A DNA stretch of 64,000 bases from Amycolatopsis mediterranei (GCF_026017845.1 NZ_CP100416.1:3261962-3325961), one strand, 5' to 3'. Shown: positions 43,498 through 52,943, counted from the first letter of the stretch. Program-made: numbers and translations. The notes: generated from the sequence alone by a model not told the origin.

Positions 43498-44379
43498 GTG
43501 GGCACCGGATTCTTCTCCTCCGTCGACGACGTCTCGGCCAAGCTGGCCGAAGCGGGTTACCTGGCGTCGACGGCGGTGGCGACCACCGTGTTCCTCGCCG
43601 ACCGGCTCGGCAAGCCGCTGCTGGTCGAAGGCCCCGCCGGGGTCGGCAAGACCGAGCTCGCCAAGGCCGTCGCCCAGGTCAGCGGCTCGCGGCTGGTGCG
43701 CCTGCAGTGCTACGAGGGCATCGACGAGGCCCGCGCGCTCTACGAGTGGAACCACGCGAAGCAGCTGCTGCGGATCACCGCCGGCCGCGACGAAACCTGG
43801 GAGGCCGCGCGCACCGACATCTTCGGCGAGGAGTTCCTGCTGCGCCGCCCGCTGCTGACGGCGATCTCGTCGGACGAGCCGACCGTGCTGCTGATCGACG
43901 AGACCGACAAGGCCGACATGGAGGTCGAGGGCCTGCTGCTGGAGGTGCTCGGCGACTTCCAGGTCACCGTGCCCGAGCTCGGCACGATCACCGCCACCCG
44001 CGCGCCGTTCGCCGTGCTGACGTCCAATGCGACCCGCGAGCTGTCCGAGGCGCTGCGCCGCCGGTGCCTGTTCCTGCACATCGACTTCCCGGACGAGGAC
44101 CTCGAACGCGAGATCGTCCGGCTCAAGGTCCCCGGGATCGACGCCGCCCTCGCCGATTCCGTCGTCCGGGTGATCGCCGCGCTGCGCGCGATGGACCTGC
44201 GCAAGCTGCCGTCGGTCGCGGAGACGATCGACTGGGCGCGCACCCTGCTCGCGCTCGGGGCGGCCACGCTGGACGAGCGGGTCGTGCGGGAAAGCCTCGG
44301 CGTCGTGCTCAAGCACCAGGACGACATCGCCAAGGCGGGCGCCGGCCTGAAGCTCGAACAGGTCCTGGACGCGTCGTGA
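43498..44379 (+). CDS. MoxR-family AAA+ ATPase
   Basis: A 293-residue ATPase: Walker A GPAGVGKTEL (about residues 44-53), Walker B VLLIDETDKAD, sensor 1 VLTSNATRELSEALRRR with arginine finger, and the MoxR lid domain. Such proteins act as chaperones that insert cofactors or activate enzymes together with a VWA partner, here the next gene, which overlaps by 4 bp. GTG 43498 is chosen over GTG 43495 because TAGGAGG at 43485-43491 gives 6-nt spacing. Confidence 0.92.
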   Translation: MGTGFFSSVDDVSAKLAEAGYLASTAVATTVFLADRLGKPLLVEGPAGVGKTELAKAVAQVSGSRLVRLQCYEGIDEARALYEWNHAKQLLRITAGRDETWEAARTDIFGEEFLLRRPLLTAISSDEPTVLLIDETDKADMEVEGLLLEVLGDFQVTVPELGTITATRAPFAVLTSNATRELSEALRRRCLFLHIDFPDEDLEREIVRLKVPGIDAALADSVVRVIAALRAMDLRKLPSVAETIDWARTLLALGAATLDERVVRESLGVVLKHQDDIAKAGAGLKLEQVLDAS

Positions 44380-45743
44380 CCGGCGGCGTGCCGGAGCGGC
44401 TCGCCGCGTTCGTCAAGGCGCTGCGCGCGCAGGGCATCCCGGCCGGCCCCGCCGAGACGGTCGACGCCGCGGCCGCGCTGGAGGTCCTCGGTTTCGACGA
44501 CCGCGAACTGGTCCGCGAAGGTCTGGCGGCCGCGCTGGTCCGGCGCGGCGGGCAGCGGGCGGTCTTCGACGCCGCCTTCGACCTGTACTTCCCGGCGGGG
44601 ATCGGCACACCCGAGCGGGCCCGCGAAGAGCGGCCGTCGACGCTGGAGGAGCTGCGTGAAGAGCTGGCCGCCGCGCTCGCCGACGGCGATCAGCAGGCGT
44701 TGTCCCAGCTCGCCGGCCTGGCCGTCGACATGCTGGGCCAGTACGGCTCGGCGTCCGGCCCGGGCGGCGGCTTCTCCGCCCACCAGACCCTGGAGCGGCT
44801 CCAGCCGCAGACGCTGATCGCCCGGGTGCTGGCCACCGTCCGCGGCGGGGGCGTGCGCGGCGAGTTCACCGACCGGCTCGACCGCGACGAGATCCGCCGC
44901 CGCGTCGAGGGCTTCCGCGGGCAGGTCCGCACGGAGGCGCGCCGCCGTGCGGCCGAGGTCCGCGGCCGCGAACGCGTCGCCAAGCACGCCATCGCGCCCT
45001 CACCTGACCGGGTCGACTTCCTCATCGCCAGCCGCACCCAGCTCGCGGAGCTGCGGCGCACCATCCAGCCGTTGTCCCGCAAGCTGGCGACGCGCCTGGC
45101 CGCCCGCCGCAAGCGCACCACGCGCGGCCAGATCGACCTGCGCCGCACGCTGCGCCGGTCGCTCTCGACCGGTGGCGTGCCGCTGCGGCCGGCCTACCGC
45201 CACCGGCGGCCGGGACGGCCGGAAATCGTGCTGCTGTGCGACCTTTCCGGCTCGGTGGCCGGGTTCGCGAACTTCACCATGCTGCTGGTGCAGGCGCTGC
45301 GCGACCAGTTCAGCAAGATCCGCGTGTTCGCCTTCGTCGACAGCACCGACGAGGTCACCCACCTGGTCACCACCGGCGCGGCCGACCCCGAGCACCTCGG
45401 CGCGCGCATGCTGGCCGAAGCGGCGCTGGTGCGCTGGGACGGCCACAGCGATTACGGCGGCTCGCTGCGGCAGTTCACCGAGAACTGGCCGGACGCGATC
45501 GGTCCGCGGACGTCGGTGCTGATCCTCGGTGATGCCCGTACCAACGGCGGCGACCCCAACCTCGACGCGGTCCGCGAGATCAAGTCCCGCGCGCGGCACG
45601 TCCACTGGCTCAACCCGGAACGGCGGTCGCTGTGGTCCACGGGGGACTCGGCGGCGCTGGAGTACGCCGAGGTCGTCGAGATGCACGAGTGCCGCACGGT
45701 GCACCAGCTCGGCACGCTGGTCACCCGCCTGCTGCCGGTGTGA
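44376..45743 (+). CDS. VWA domain protein (CoxE-like) paired with MoxR
   Basis: A 455-residue protein with a helical N-terminal region (about 1-270) and a C-terminal von Willebrand A domain. The metal-ion site reads DLSGSVAGF (DxSxS) near residue 288 and continues with FVDSTDEVTHL and GHSDYGGSL; the final MIDAS Asp is in LGDARTNGG. CoxE-like proteins work with MoxR ATPases to mature metalloenzymes such as molybdenum hydroxylases, so a link to the hydroxylase at 35-38 kb is possible but is only an inference. It overlaps the convergent deaminase gene by 23 bp. Confidence 0.9.
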   Translation: MTGGVPERLAAFVKALRAQGIPAGPAETVDAAAALEVLGFDDRELVREGLAAALVRRGGQRAVFDAAFDLYFPAGIGTPERAREERPSTLEELREELAAALADGDQQALSQLAGLAVDMLGQYGSASGPGGGFSAHQTLERLQPQTLIARVLATVRGGGVRGEFTDRLDRDEIRRRVEGFRGQVRTEARRRAAEVRGRERVAKHAIAPSPDRVDFLIASRTQLAELRRTIQPLSRKLATRLAARRKRTTRGQIDLRRTLRRSLSTGGVPLRPAYRHRRPGRPEIVLLCDLSGSVAGFANFTMLLVQALRDQFSKIRVFAFVDSTDEVTHLVTTGAADPEHLGARMLAEAALVRWDGHSDYGGSLRQFTENWPDAIGPRTSVLILGDARTNGGDPNLDAVREIKSRARHVHWLNPERRSLWSTGDSAALEYAEVVEMHECRTVHQLGTLVTRLLPV

Positions 45744-46695
45744 GCCAGGCGTCGATGCCGCGCAGGATGGCCTTTTTGGTCGCTTCGGGCGCGAAGGACG
45801 CCGTGACGCTCGCACGGGCGAAGTCCGCCATCTTCGTGTCGTCGTAGCCGAACGCCCGTTGGACGCGGGCGTACTCCCCGGCCAGGCCGGTTCCGGTGAC
45901 CGACGGGACGTCGGTGTTGAGCGTGACCGTCAGGCCCGCCTCGAGCAGGCGGGGGAGCGGGTGCTCGGGCAGCGACGGCACCAGCCCCAGCGTCACGTTC
46001 GACGACGGGCACACCTCCAGGGCCAGGCCACGCGCACGGACCTCGGCGACCAGCGAGGGGTCGTCGAGGACGCGGATGCCGTGGCCGAGCCGTTCCGTGC
46101 GGCCCACTTCGAGCGCCTCGCGGATGCTGTCGGGCCCGGCGTCTTCGCCGGTGTGGTGCAGCAGGTGGATGCCCGCCGCACGGGCCTTCCCGAAGAGCGG
46201 CGCGAAGGGCCGCAGTGAGTGGTTTTCCTCGCCCGCCATACCGATCGCGAAGACTTCGGCGTACCTCAGCGCGAGATCGAGGGTGCGCTCGGCCCGCTCG
46301 ACCGACCGCCGCCGGGAGTGGTCGAGCAGCAGCCGCCACTCGAGGTTTTCGCTTTGCGACAGTCCTTTGAGGACGGATTTCAGCGGCATTTCGAGGTCAC
46401 CCAGCCGTTCCCCGTGCGAGGCCGCGGTGAAGGTGACTTCGGCGTAGCGCGTGCCCTGGGCGGCTTCGTCCTCGCCGTACTCGCGCGCGATGCGTTCGAA
46501 GTCTTCCGGACGCCGGAGGCAGGACCGGATGAGCGCGTTGTAGTCGGCGAAGGCGCGGAAGCCGTCGAACACCGGAGGCTCGCCCGGGACGTCGACCCCG
46601 TTCGCCTCGCCCAGCTCGCGGAGCGTGGCGGGGCGGATCGTGCTCTCCAGGTGGACGTGCAGGTGGGCCTTCGGCAGGGCGGCCAGGTCGCGCAT
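45721..46695 (-). CDS. adenosine deaminase family protein
   Basis: A 324-residue amidohydrolase that probably deaminates adenosine or a related purine. Zinc ligands are in HLHVHLESTIRP near the N-terminus; further motifs are HTGEDAGPDSIREAL (catalytic Glu and His), RLGHGIRVL and CPSSNVTLG, and TLNTDVPSVTGTGL supplies the last Asp. The residue after HLE is Ser rather than the usual Gly. The start is ATG 46695. Confidence 0.9.
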   Translation of the reverse strand: MRDLAALPKAHLHVHLESTIRPATLRELGEANGVDVPGEPPVFDGFRAFADYNALIRSCLRRPEDFERIAREYGEDEAAQGTRYAEVTFTAASHGERLGDLEMPLKSVLKGLSQSENLEWRLLLDHSRRRSVERAERTLDLALRYAEVFAIGMAGEENHSLRPFAPLFGKARAAGIHLLHHTGEDAGPDSIREALEVGRTERLGHGIRVLDDPSLVAEVRARGLALEVCPSSNVTLGLVPSLPEHPLPRLLEAGLTVTLNTDVPSVTGTGLAGEYARVQRAFGYDDTKMADFARASVTASFAPEATKKAILRGIDAWLTPAAGG

Positions 46696-46848
46696 GATCG
46701 CGAGCCTAGGGCCGCGCGGCGGCGGTCCGCGCGGCCATTTCCGGGGCCGGCCGCGGCGGGCCCAGGTTTTGGCCCTCGTCACACGGGGAACCTCCGGGTG
46801 GTTCGTCCGCGTTGTCAGGATGACCGCAACCGACGAGGGAGGGCCACC

Positions 46849-47073
46849 GTGCCTCTGATGAAGAAGCTGACCGTACTGGCCGGCGCCGCCGGGGCGGCCC
46901 GCGCGTACGCCAAGAAGAACCCCGAAAAGGTGAATCAGGCCGTCGGGAAGGCCGCGAAGTTCGTCGACGACAAGACCAAGGGCAAGTACCACCAGCAGAT
47001 CGCCGGTGCGGTCCGCAAGGTCAACTCGGTGACCGGGCAGCCGGGCCACCCGGGCCCGGCCACCGGACGGTAA
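46849..47073 (+). CDS. MT0933/Rv0909-like antitoxin-family small protein
   Basis: A 74-residue basic helical protein. The segment KKNPEKVNQAVGKAAKFVDDKTKGKYHQQI matches the short mycobacterial antitoxin family typified by Rv0909, where a similar NPDKVxxxxDKxxDFxDxKTGGKY block is conserved. GTG 46849 has GGGAGGG upstream; ATG 46858 is in frame. No toxin gene is beside it, so the toxin-antitoxin role is uncertain; the family is also widely found alone. Confidence 0.75.
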   Translation: MPLMKKLTVLAGAAGAARAYAKKNPEKVNQAVGKAAKFVDDKTKGKYHQQIAGAVRKVNSVTGQPGHPGPATGR

Positions 47074-47074
47074 G

Positions 47075-48913
47075 TCACCCGGCGGTCAGGACCTCCAAGA
47101 GTCCCTCGCCGTACTTGGCGAGCTTGTTCTCGCCGACGCCGCTGACCGTGCCCAGATCCGCCAGCGACGCCGGCCGTTGCGTGGCGATCTGGCGCAGGGT
47201 CGCGTCGTGGAAGACGACGTAGGCGGGCACGCCCTGTTCCTTCGCGACCCCGGCCCGCCAGGCCCGCAGGCGTTCGAACAGCGGGGCCGCCTCCGCGGGC
47301 ATCTCCACCACCGCGGCGGCGGTCTTCCGCGTGCTGCGGACCTTCGCGGCCGCAGCCCGCTCGGGTTCGCGGCGCAGCAGCACCTGGCGATCGCCGCCCA
47401 GCACTTCCGCGCTCGTCTCGGTGAGCACGAGCGAGCCGTAGTCGCCTTCGACGGCGAGCAGGCCCTGGGCGAGCAGCTGCCGCACCACCGCCCGCCATTC
47501 CGGCTCGCGCAGCTCGGTGCCGATGCCGAACGTCTTCAGCGTGTCGTGCTGGAACTGCGTGATCTTCGGCGTGACCTTGCCGAGCAGGATGTCGATGACC
47601 TGGCCGGCGCCGAACTTCTGGCGCCGCTCGTTGCGCAGCCGCACGACGGTCGAGAGCAGCTTCTGCGCCGGGATCGTGCCGTCCCACTTCTCCGGTGGGT
47701 TCAGGCACGTGTCGCAGTTGCCGCAGGGGCCGGCCTGCTGCCCGAAGTAGTTGAGGATCTGCACGCGGCGGCACTCGACGGTCTCGCACAGCGCGAGCAT
47801 CGCGTTCAGGTGCGCGCCCAGCCGCCGCCGGTGCGCCTCGTCGCCCTCGGACGTGTCGATCATCTTGCGCTGCTGGACGACGTCCTGCAGCCCGTAGGCG
47901 AGCCAGGCGGTGGACGGCAGGCCGTCGCGACCCGCGCGGCCGGTTTCCTGGTAGTAGCCCTCGACCGACTTCGGCAGGTCGAGGTGCGCGACGAACCGGA
48001 CGTCCGGTTTGTCGATGCCCATGCCGAACGCGATCGTCGCGACCACGATCAGCCCGTCTTCGCGCAGGAACCGCGACTGATGCTTCGCGCGGGTGCGCGC
48101 GTCGAGCCCCGCGTGGTAGGGCACCGCCGGAATCCCGTTCTGCACCAGGAACTCCGCGGTCTTCTCCACCGAGTTCCGGGACAGGCAGTAGACGATTCCC
48201 GCGTCACCGGCGTGCTCGGTGCGCAGCAGCTCCAGCAGCTGCCGCTGCGGCGAATTCTTGCCGACGATCCGGTACTGGATGTTCGGCCGGTCGAAGCTCG
48301 CGACGAAGTGCCGGGCCTCGTCGAGGTTCAGCCGGGCGGCGATCTCCTGGTGCGTGGCCTCGGTCGCGGTCGCGGTCAGCGCGATCCGCGGGACGTCCGG
48401 CCACCGCTCGTGCAGGGCCGAGAGCTGGAGGTAGTCGGGCCGGAAGTCGTGGCCCCACTGGGCGACGCAGTGGGCTTCGTCGATCGCGAAGAGCGAGATC
48501 TTGCCGCGGTCGAGCAGCCGCACGGTGGATTCGACCGAAAGCCGTTCCGGTGCCAGGTAGAGCAGGTCGAGCTCGCCGTTCAGGAACGCCGTCTCCACCT
48601 CCTGCCGCGCCGCGTAGTCCTGGGTGGAGTTGAGGAACCCGGCGCGGACGCCGGCGTTGCGCAGCGCGTCGACCTGGTCCTGCATCAGCGCGATCAGCGG
48701 CGAGACCACCACGCCCACGCCGGGCCGCACGAGCGCGGGAATCTGGTAGCACAACGACTTCCCGCCGCCGGTGGGCATCAGGACGAGCGCGTCGCCGCCG
48801 GCGATCACGTGCTCGACGATCGCCGCCTGGTCGCCGCGGAAGCTGTCGTAGCCGAACACGCGCCGGAGGATCTCCAGCGCGTCGGACGCGGGTGCGAGGT
48901 CGGTCTCTGCCAC
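47075..48913 (-). CDS. recQ: RecQ-type ATP-dependent DNA helicase
   Basis: A 612-residue 3'-5' DNA helicase in recombination and repair. Walker A is TGGGKS ending at residue 53, the DEAH box is at 145-148 ([18 protein letters not shown]), and motif VI is [14 protein letters not shown] zinc-binding RQC part follows with [29 protein letters not shown] (four Cys), and an HRDC domain closes the protein ([38 protein letters not shown]). The start is GTG 48913. Its stop is 2 nt from the convergent antitoxin-like gene. Confidence 0.95.
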   Translation of the reverse strand: MAETDLAPASDALEILRRVFGYDSFRGDQAAIVEHVIAGGDALVLMPTGGGKSLCYQIPALVRPGVGVVVSPLIALMQDQVDALRNAGVRAGFLNSTQDYAARQEVETAFLNGELDLLYLAPERLSVESTVRLLDRGKISLFAIDEAHCVAQWGHDFRPDYLQLSALHERWPDVPRIALTATATEATHQEIAARLNLDEARHFVASFDRPNIQYRIVGKNSPQRQLLELLRTEHAGDAGIVYCLSRNSVEKTAEFLVQNGIPAVPYHAGLDARTRAKHQSRFLREDGLIVVATIAFGMGIDKPDVRFVAHLDLPKSVEGYYQETGRAGRDGLPSTAWLAYGLQDVVQQRKMIDTSEGDEAHRRRLGAHLNAMLALCETVECRRVQILNYFGQQAGPCGNCDTCLNPPEKWDGTIPAQKLLSTVVRLRNERRQKFGAGQVIDILLGKVTPKITQFQHDTLKTFGIGTELREPEWRAVVRQLLAQGLLAVEGDYGSLVLTETSAEVLGGDRQVLLRREPERAAAAKVRSTRKTAAAVVEMPAEAAPLFERLRAWRAGVAKEQGVPAYVVFHDATLRQIATQRPASLADLGTVSGVGENKLAKYGEGLLEVLTAG

Positions 48914-48981
48914 CCGCCCGACTATAGAGCGGGGGTCCGACAGTTCCGGGCCGCCCCGCCGCCGGATGGGAGACTGGCGGG

Positions 48982-49410
48982 GTGCAGTACTGGCCGGTTC
49001 CCGATCTCGCCGCGTATTTCGGCGGCGCCTGGCGCCTGGACCGGGAAATCCGCACCGCGGACGGCGACCCGGCGGGTGAGGTGACCGGGACCGCCACCTT
49101 CACCGAGGCCGGGGGCGTCCTCGTCTACCACGAGGAGGGCGAGCTGCGGCTCGGCGGGTACACCGGGCCGGTCACCCGGACCCTGCACTACCGCCCGGCG
49201 GGCCCCGGCCGCGCGGCGGTCCACTTCGACCACGGCGGCTTCTTCCACGACCTCGACCTGCGCACCGGCCACTGGACGGCGGACCACCCCTGCCGGGCCG
49301 ACTTCTACCGCGGGGAGTACTGCGTGACCGGCGCCGCCCGCTGGCGGCAGGAGTGGGCGGTGCGTGGGCCGGCGAAGGACCACGTCATCGTCAGCCGGTT
49401 CACCCGTTAG
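48982..49410 (+). CDS. DUF6314 family small protein
   Basis: A 142-residue soluble protein of the DUF6314 type: [17 protein letters not shown], a run of beta strands, then [19 protein letters not shown] and [16 protein letters not shown], ending [10 protein letters not shown]. The predicted fold is a small lipocalin-like beta barrel; the function is unknown. It is divergent from recQ with a 68-bp gap and no clear ribosome-binding site. Confidence 0.8.
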   Translation: MQYWPVPDLAAYFGGAWRLDREIRTADGDPAGEVTGTATFTEAGGVLVYHEEGELRLGGYTGPVTRTLHYRPAGPGRAAVHFDHGGFFHDLDLRTGHWTADHPCRADFYRGEYCVTGAARWRQEWAVRGPAKDHVIVSRFTR

Positions 49411-49419
49411 GCATGCCCG

Positions 49420-50163
49420 TCAGACAATGCCGCCGTTCGCGCGCAGCACCTGGCCGTTCACCCAGCGCGCCGGACCGGCCAGGAACGCGACGACCTCGGC
49501 GATGTCCTCCGGCTGCCCGAGCCGCTCGAGCGGCGGCTGCTCGGCCATCCGGGCGATGGTCTCCTCATCCTTGCCGTCGAGGAACAGCGCGGTCGCCGTC
49601 GGGCCGGGCGCGACGGTGTTCACGGTGATGTCGCGGCCGCGCAGCTCGCGGGCCAGGATCATGGTGATCGCCTCGACCGCACCCTTCGTCGCGTTGTAGA
49701 TGCCGTAGCCGGGCAGGTTCAGCCCGAGCACCGACGTCGAGGTGGTGATCACCGCGCCGCCGTCGCGCACCCGCCGCGCGGCCTGCTGGGCCACCGCGAA
49801 CGTGCCGCGGATGTTGGTGCGGTGCACGCGGTCGAGGACCTCGAAGTCGGTGTCGGCGATCGGGGTCGGCGGGTTCATCACGCCGGCCAGGTGGGCGACG
49901 ACGTCCACGCCGCCGTACGTGCGTTCCGCGGTGTCGAACAGCTCAGCGACCGCGGCCGGGTCGGCCACGTCGGCGCGGACCGCGATCGCCCGGCCACCGC
50001 GCGCGGTGACGGCATCGACGGTGGCCGTGGCCTCCTTCTCGTTGCCCGCGTAGTCGACGACGACCGCCATGCCGTCGGCGGCCAGCCGCTCGGCGACCTG
50101 GCGGCCGATGCCGCGGGAGCCGCCGGTGACGATGGCGACGCGGGACTCGGTGGGGGTGCTCAT
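49420..50163 (-). CDS. short-chain dehydrogenase/reductase
   Basis: A 247-residue classical SDR with intact motifs: VTGGSRGIGRQVAERL (cofactor loop), AHLAGVMNPP in place of NNAG, TSTSVLGLNLPGYGIYNATKGAVEAI with YNATK as the catalytic Tyr/Lys pair, and NTVAPGPTATALF. It resembles 3-oxoacyl-ACP-reductase-type proteins and probably uses NADP(H). An inverted repeat lies 56 bp upstream (50219-50245), so a repressor may control it; no regulator gene is adjacent. Confidence 0.9.
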   Translation of the reverse strand: MSTPTESRVAIVTGGSRGIGRQVAERLAADGMAVVVDYAGNEKEATATVDAVTARGGRAIAVRADVADPAAVAELFDTAERTYGGVDVVAHLAGVMNPPTPIADTDFEVLDRVHRTNIRGTFAVAQQAARRVRDGGAVITTSTSVLGLNLPGYGIYNATKGAVEAITMILARELRGRDITVNTVAPGPTATALFLDGKDEETIARMAEQPPLERLGQPEDIAEVVAFLAGPARWVNGQVLRANGGIV

Positions 50164-50218
50164 CGGTTCCTTCCTTCCGCTCTGGGCGGCCTCGGTGGCC
50201 GCCGGTTCGCTCGACCTG

Positions 50219-50245
50219 TTATCAAGGATATCACTTTCCTGATAA
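50219..50245. promoter_or_regulatory. inverted repeat in the SDR upstream region
   Basis: TTATCAAGGA (50219-50228) faces TCCTGATAA (50237-50245); the arms pair apart from one extra base. The AT-rich site is in the only non-coding gap between the SDR and the repeat-protein gene pair and looks like a HxlR/MarR-type operator. Confidence 0.55.
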
Positions 50246-50426
50246 CGCTGCTCGCTACGCGGTGTCATCACCGTGACTTCCCCGCGCGGGTCGCGGTCAT
50301 CCGGCCGTATCGACGCCGCCGGACGGCCGAATCCCGAGGTCGGGAGCCCCCTGCCCGTTTTCGGCCGAGGTAATCCGGGAACACCGATCCCATCGGGGGC
50401 TTGACATCCTTGAAGGAGTTTGAGCG

Positions 50427-51218
50427 ATGCCCACATGGCTGATCGTCTTGATCGTCGTCGTGGCCGTCGCGGTGCTCGGCGCCGTGATCTGGCTGGTGAC
50501 GCAGGAGATGCAACGAAAACGGCTGCAGCAGCGGTTCGGTCCCGAATACGACCGCGCGGTCGCGGAGAAGGACAGCCCCCGTGCCGCGCAGCGCGAGCTC
50601 GCCGAGCGGGAACGCCGGCACAAGGAGCTCGACATCCGGCCGCTTTCGGCGTCGGCGCGCGAGCGCTACGCCCGGGAATGGGCGCAGGTGCAGGAAAAGT
50701 TCGTCGACCAGCCGTCCGCGGCGGTCGCCGAGGCCGACCAGCTGCTGAACTCGCTGATGGCCGAACGCGGGTACCCGACCGAGGGCTACGAGCAGCAGGT
50801 GGCCGACCTTTCCGTGCGGCACGCCAAGACCCTCGAGCACTACCGGGCCGCGCACACCACGCAGCAGAAGCGTGATGGAGCGTCCACTGAGGACCTGCGG
50901 GACGCGATGGTGCGCTACCGCACCGTGTTCGAGGACCTGTTGACCGACGGTGCCGACGACGAGCAGCACGACCACCACGACCGCCGGAACGGGCACGACC
51001 ACGGCGGGCACGACCGCGACGGTGACCGCGCCGAGCAGCGGGCGGCCAACCGCCGCGACACCGGCCGTGACGACAGTAACCGCCACGAGACCGGCCGTCA
51101 CGACACCGAGCGTCACGACACCGAGCGTCACGACACCGAGCGTCACGACACCGACCGTCACGAGACCGAGCGCCAGGCGTCCGCGAACCCGCGGACCGAG
51201 TGGAATGGAGGACGTTGA
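50427..51218 (+). CDS. membrane-anchored helical protein with His/Asp-rich tandem-repeat tail
   Basis: A 263-residue protein of unknown function. A hydrophobic helix (residues 4-25, LIVLIVVVAVAVLGAVIWLV) anchors it, a charged helical region follows, and a domain at about 85-175 (WAQVQEKFVDQPSAAVAEADQLL up to LRDAMVRYRTVFEDLL) recurs in the next gene. The last 85 residues are rich in H, D, R and E, with RHDTE repeated several times. ATG 50427 has GAAGGAG at 50412-50418. The two genes are separated by 2 nt, so they form an operon. The His/Asp tail might bind metal, but this is a guess. Confidence 0.8.
   Translation: MPTWLIVLIVVVAVAVLGAVIWLVTQEMQRKRLQQRFGPEYDRAVAEKDSPRAAQRELAERERRHKELDIRPLSASARERYAREWAQVQEKFVDQPSAAVAEADQLLNSLMAERGYPTEGYEQQVADLSVRHAKTLEHYRAAHTTQQKRDGASTEDLRDAMVRYRTVFEDLLTDGADDEQHDHHDRRNGHDHGGHDRDGDRAEQRAANRRDTGRDDSNRHETGRHDTERHDTERHDTERHDTDRHETERQASANPRTEWNGGR
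51081..51170 (+). repeat. 15-bp tandem repeats coding RHDTE
   Basis: Copies of CGTCACGACACCGAG start at 51096, 51111, 51126, 51141 and 51156 (the last two with one change each), preceded by a degenerate copy at 51081. The frame is kept. Confidence 0.9.
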
Positions 51219-51220
51219 CC

Positions 51221-51886
51221 ATGACCGAGCACCTGACGCGGCACGACGCCGAGGACGAGCAGGACCTGACGGGGCGTGAGGACGTGCACGAGACCGGCGG
51301 CTACCGGGACGACAGCGACGCCGACGTCCCCGGCCAGGACCGGGCCGACTTCCGCGAACCGGACACCGCCGGCGACGACCAGAACCTGAGCACCGCCGAC
51401 CTGGCCTCGGCCGGGCGGCACGACACCGACGACACCACCGCTTCCTACGGCTCGGGCGGGGACGTCGAAGCGCCCGCCGGCTCGGGTGGCGACGTCGAGA
51501 CGCCCGCCGGCTCGGGCGGGGACGTGGAGACGCCTGCCGCGTCGGGTGGCGACGTCGAGACACCGGCCGGCTCGGGCGGGGACGTGGAGCGGCCCGCCGC
51601 GTCGGATGGCGACGTGGAGACGCCGGAGCTGATCGACGAGGAGAAGGTCACCGGCTTCCGCGAGCGCTGGCAGAACGTCCAGACCGGCTTCGTCGACGAC
51701 CCGAAGCAGGCGGTCCGGCAGGCCGACGAGCTCGTCGCCGCCGTGATCAGCGCGCTGGCCACCACCTTCGCCGAGCACAAGAGCGAGCTGGAATCCCAGT
51801 GGCAGCAGGGCGAACCGGCCACCGAGGAGCTGCGGATCGCGCTGCGCCGCTACCGCTCGTTCTTCGACCAGCTGCTGCCCCGGTAG
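51221..51886 (+). CDS. acidic repeat protein sharing the helical domain of its neighbour
   Basis: A 221-residue soluble protein. Residues 1-75 are acidic and disordered; six 10-residue repeats (GSGGDVETPA and variants) follow at about 77-136; the C-terminal 80 residues (FRERWQNVQTGFVDDPKQAVRQADELVAA up to LRIALRRYRSFFDQLL) are clearly homologous to a domain of the upstream protein. ATG 51221 starts 2 nt after the upstream stop. The upstream copy has a membrane helix and this one does not, so the pair may be an anchor and soluble partner joined through the shared domain. No known family is recognised with confidence. Confidence 0.8.
   Translation: MTEHLTRHDAEDEQDLTGREDVHETGGYRDDSDADVPGQDRADFREPDTAGDDQNLSTADLASAGRHDTDDTTASYGSGGDVEAPAGSGGDVETPAGSGGDVETPAASGGDVETPAGSGGDVERPAASDGDVETPELIDEEKVTGFRERWQNVQTGFVDDPKQAVRQADELVAAVISALATTFAEHKSELESQWQQGEPATEELRIALRRYRSFFDQLLPR
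51449..51628 (+). repeat. six 30-bp tandem repeats coding GSGGDVETPA
   Basis: Units start every 30 bp from 51449 to 51599. The GGCGGGG and GGTGGC variants partly alternate, suggesting expansion by a 60-bp double unit. The frame is kept. Confidence 0.9.
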
Positions 51887-51960
51887 CGGACGCCGTTTGC
51901 CGGCGGGCATGATCGGGTAGCACTGCCGGGAAACGGTGTAAGCAACGGGAGGCAGCCGGA

Positions 51961-52476
51961 ATGAACGTGGCCGATCTGCTCGTCGAAGGGTTCAGCCGGG
52001 TCCAGGGCACGGTGCACGCGGCGGTGGACGGGCTCACCGCCGGGCAGCTCGGGACCCGGCCGGACGACGAGGCCAACTCGATCGCCTGGCTGGTGTGGCA
52101 CCTGAGCCGGGTCCAGGACGACCACGTCGCCGACGTGGCCGGGACGGAGCAGGTGTGGACCGGCCAGGACTGGCTTTCCCGGTTCGGCCTCCCGTTCCCG
52201 GCCGGTGACACCGGCTACGGCCACCGCCCGGCCGACGTCGAAGCGGTCCGCGTCGACGAACCGGACCTGCTCACCGGCTACTACGACGCCGTGCACGAGC
52301 AGACCGTCCGGTTCGTCGCCGGCCTCGGCGAGAAGGACCTCGACCGGATCGTCGACGAGGCGTGGGACCCGCCGGTGTCGCTGGGCGTGCGCCTGATCAG
52401 CGTCCTCGACGACGACATCCAGCACGCCGGGCAGGCGATGTACGTCCGCGGCCTCCTCGAACGTCAGTCTTCGTAG
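51961..52476 (+). CDS. DinB/DUF664-family protein
   Basis: A 171-residue four-helix-bundle protein of the DinB-like (DUF664) group: LLVEGFSRVQGTVHAAVDGL, then IAWLVWHLSRVQDDHVADVA with metal-binding-type His, and LDDDIQHAGQAMYVRGLL with a third His. In actinobacteria related proteins act as mycothiol-dependent transferases; this is possible here but not shown. ATG 51961 has GGGAGG at 51949-51954. It overlaps the convergent soxR gene by 13 bp. Confidence 0.88.
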   Translation: MNVADLLVEGFSRVQGTVHAAVDGLTAGQLGTRPDDEANSIAWLVWHLSRVQDDHVADVAGTEQVWTGQDWLSRFGLPFPAGDTGYGHRPADVEAVRVDEPDLLTGYYDAVHEQTVRFVAGLGEKDLDRIVDEAWDPPVSLGVRLISVLDDDIQHAGQAMYVRGLLERQSS

Positions 52477-52943
52477 CCCTCCCCGCGGTGGTCGGCGAGG
52501 CGCCGCGGCCCCGGGCCGTCGGTGCCGAGCCGGTCACCGGGGTTGGCGAGCCGGCACTTGGCCAGCGACATGCAGCCGCAGCCGATGCAGTCGTCCAGCT
52601 GGTCGCGCAGCTGTTCCATCTGGCGGATCCGCGCGTTCAGGTCGTCCTGCCAGCAGCGGGAGATCCGCGCCCAGTCGGTGCGGGTGGGCGTGCGGTCGTC
52701 GGACAGCAGGCCGAGCACTTCCCGGATCTTCGACAGCGGCATGCCGACCCGCTGGGACATCCGGATGAACGTCACCCGCCGCAGCGTGTCCCGGCGGTAG
52801 CGCCGCTGGTTTCCCGCGGTGCGACGGCTGTGGATGAGACCTTCGTCCTCGTAGAAGCGCAAAGCCGAGGCGGGGACTCCGCTGCGCCGGGAGAGCTCGC
52901 CGACCGTCAGGTCGGGCAGCGGCCGGGCCGTGGCGTTCACCAT
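52464..52943 (-). CDS. soxR: redox-sensing MerR-family regulator SoxR
   Basis: A 159-residue [2Fe-2S] activator. The N-terminal MerR HTH reads LTVGELSRRSGVPASALRFYEDEGLI and RRDTLRRVTFIRMSQRVGMPL; after the dimerisation helix the cluster motif CIGCGCMSLAKC (C-x2-C-x-C-x5-C) is intact. Oxidation or nitrosylation of the cluster, or redox-active metabolites, would trigger it. ATG 52943 is used; GTG 52952 is an alternative. The matching operator lies between this gene and the FMN reductase gene. Confidence 0.95.
   Translation of the reverse strand: MVNATARPLPDLTVGELSRRSGVPASALRFYEDEGLIHSRRTAGNQRRYRRDTLRRVTFIRMSQRVGMPLSKIREVLGLLSDDRTPTRTDWARISRCWQDDLNARIRQMEQLRDQLDDCIGCGCMSLAKCRLANPGDRLGTDGPGPRRLADHRGEGYED

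Noticed and set aside
51090..51170. Possible CRISPR-like array
   Set aside because: The 15-bp units are contiguous without spacers and keep a coding frame, so they are protein tandem repeats.
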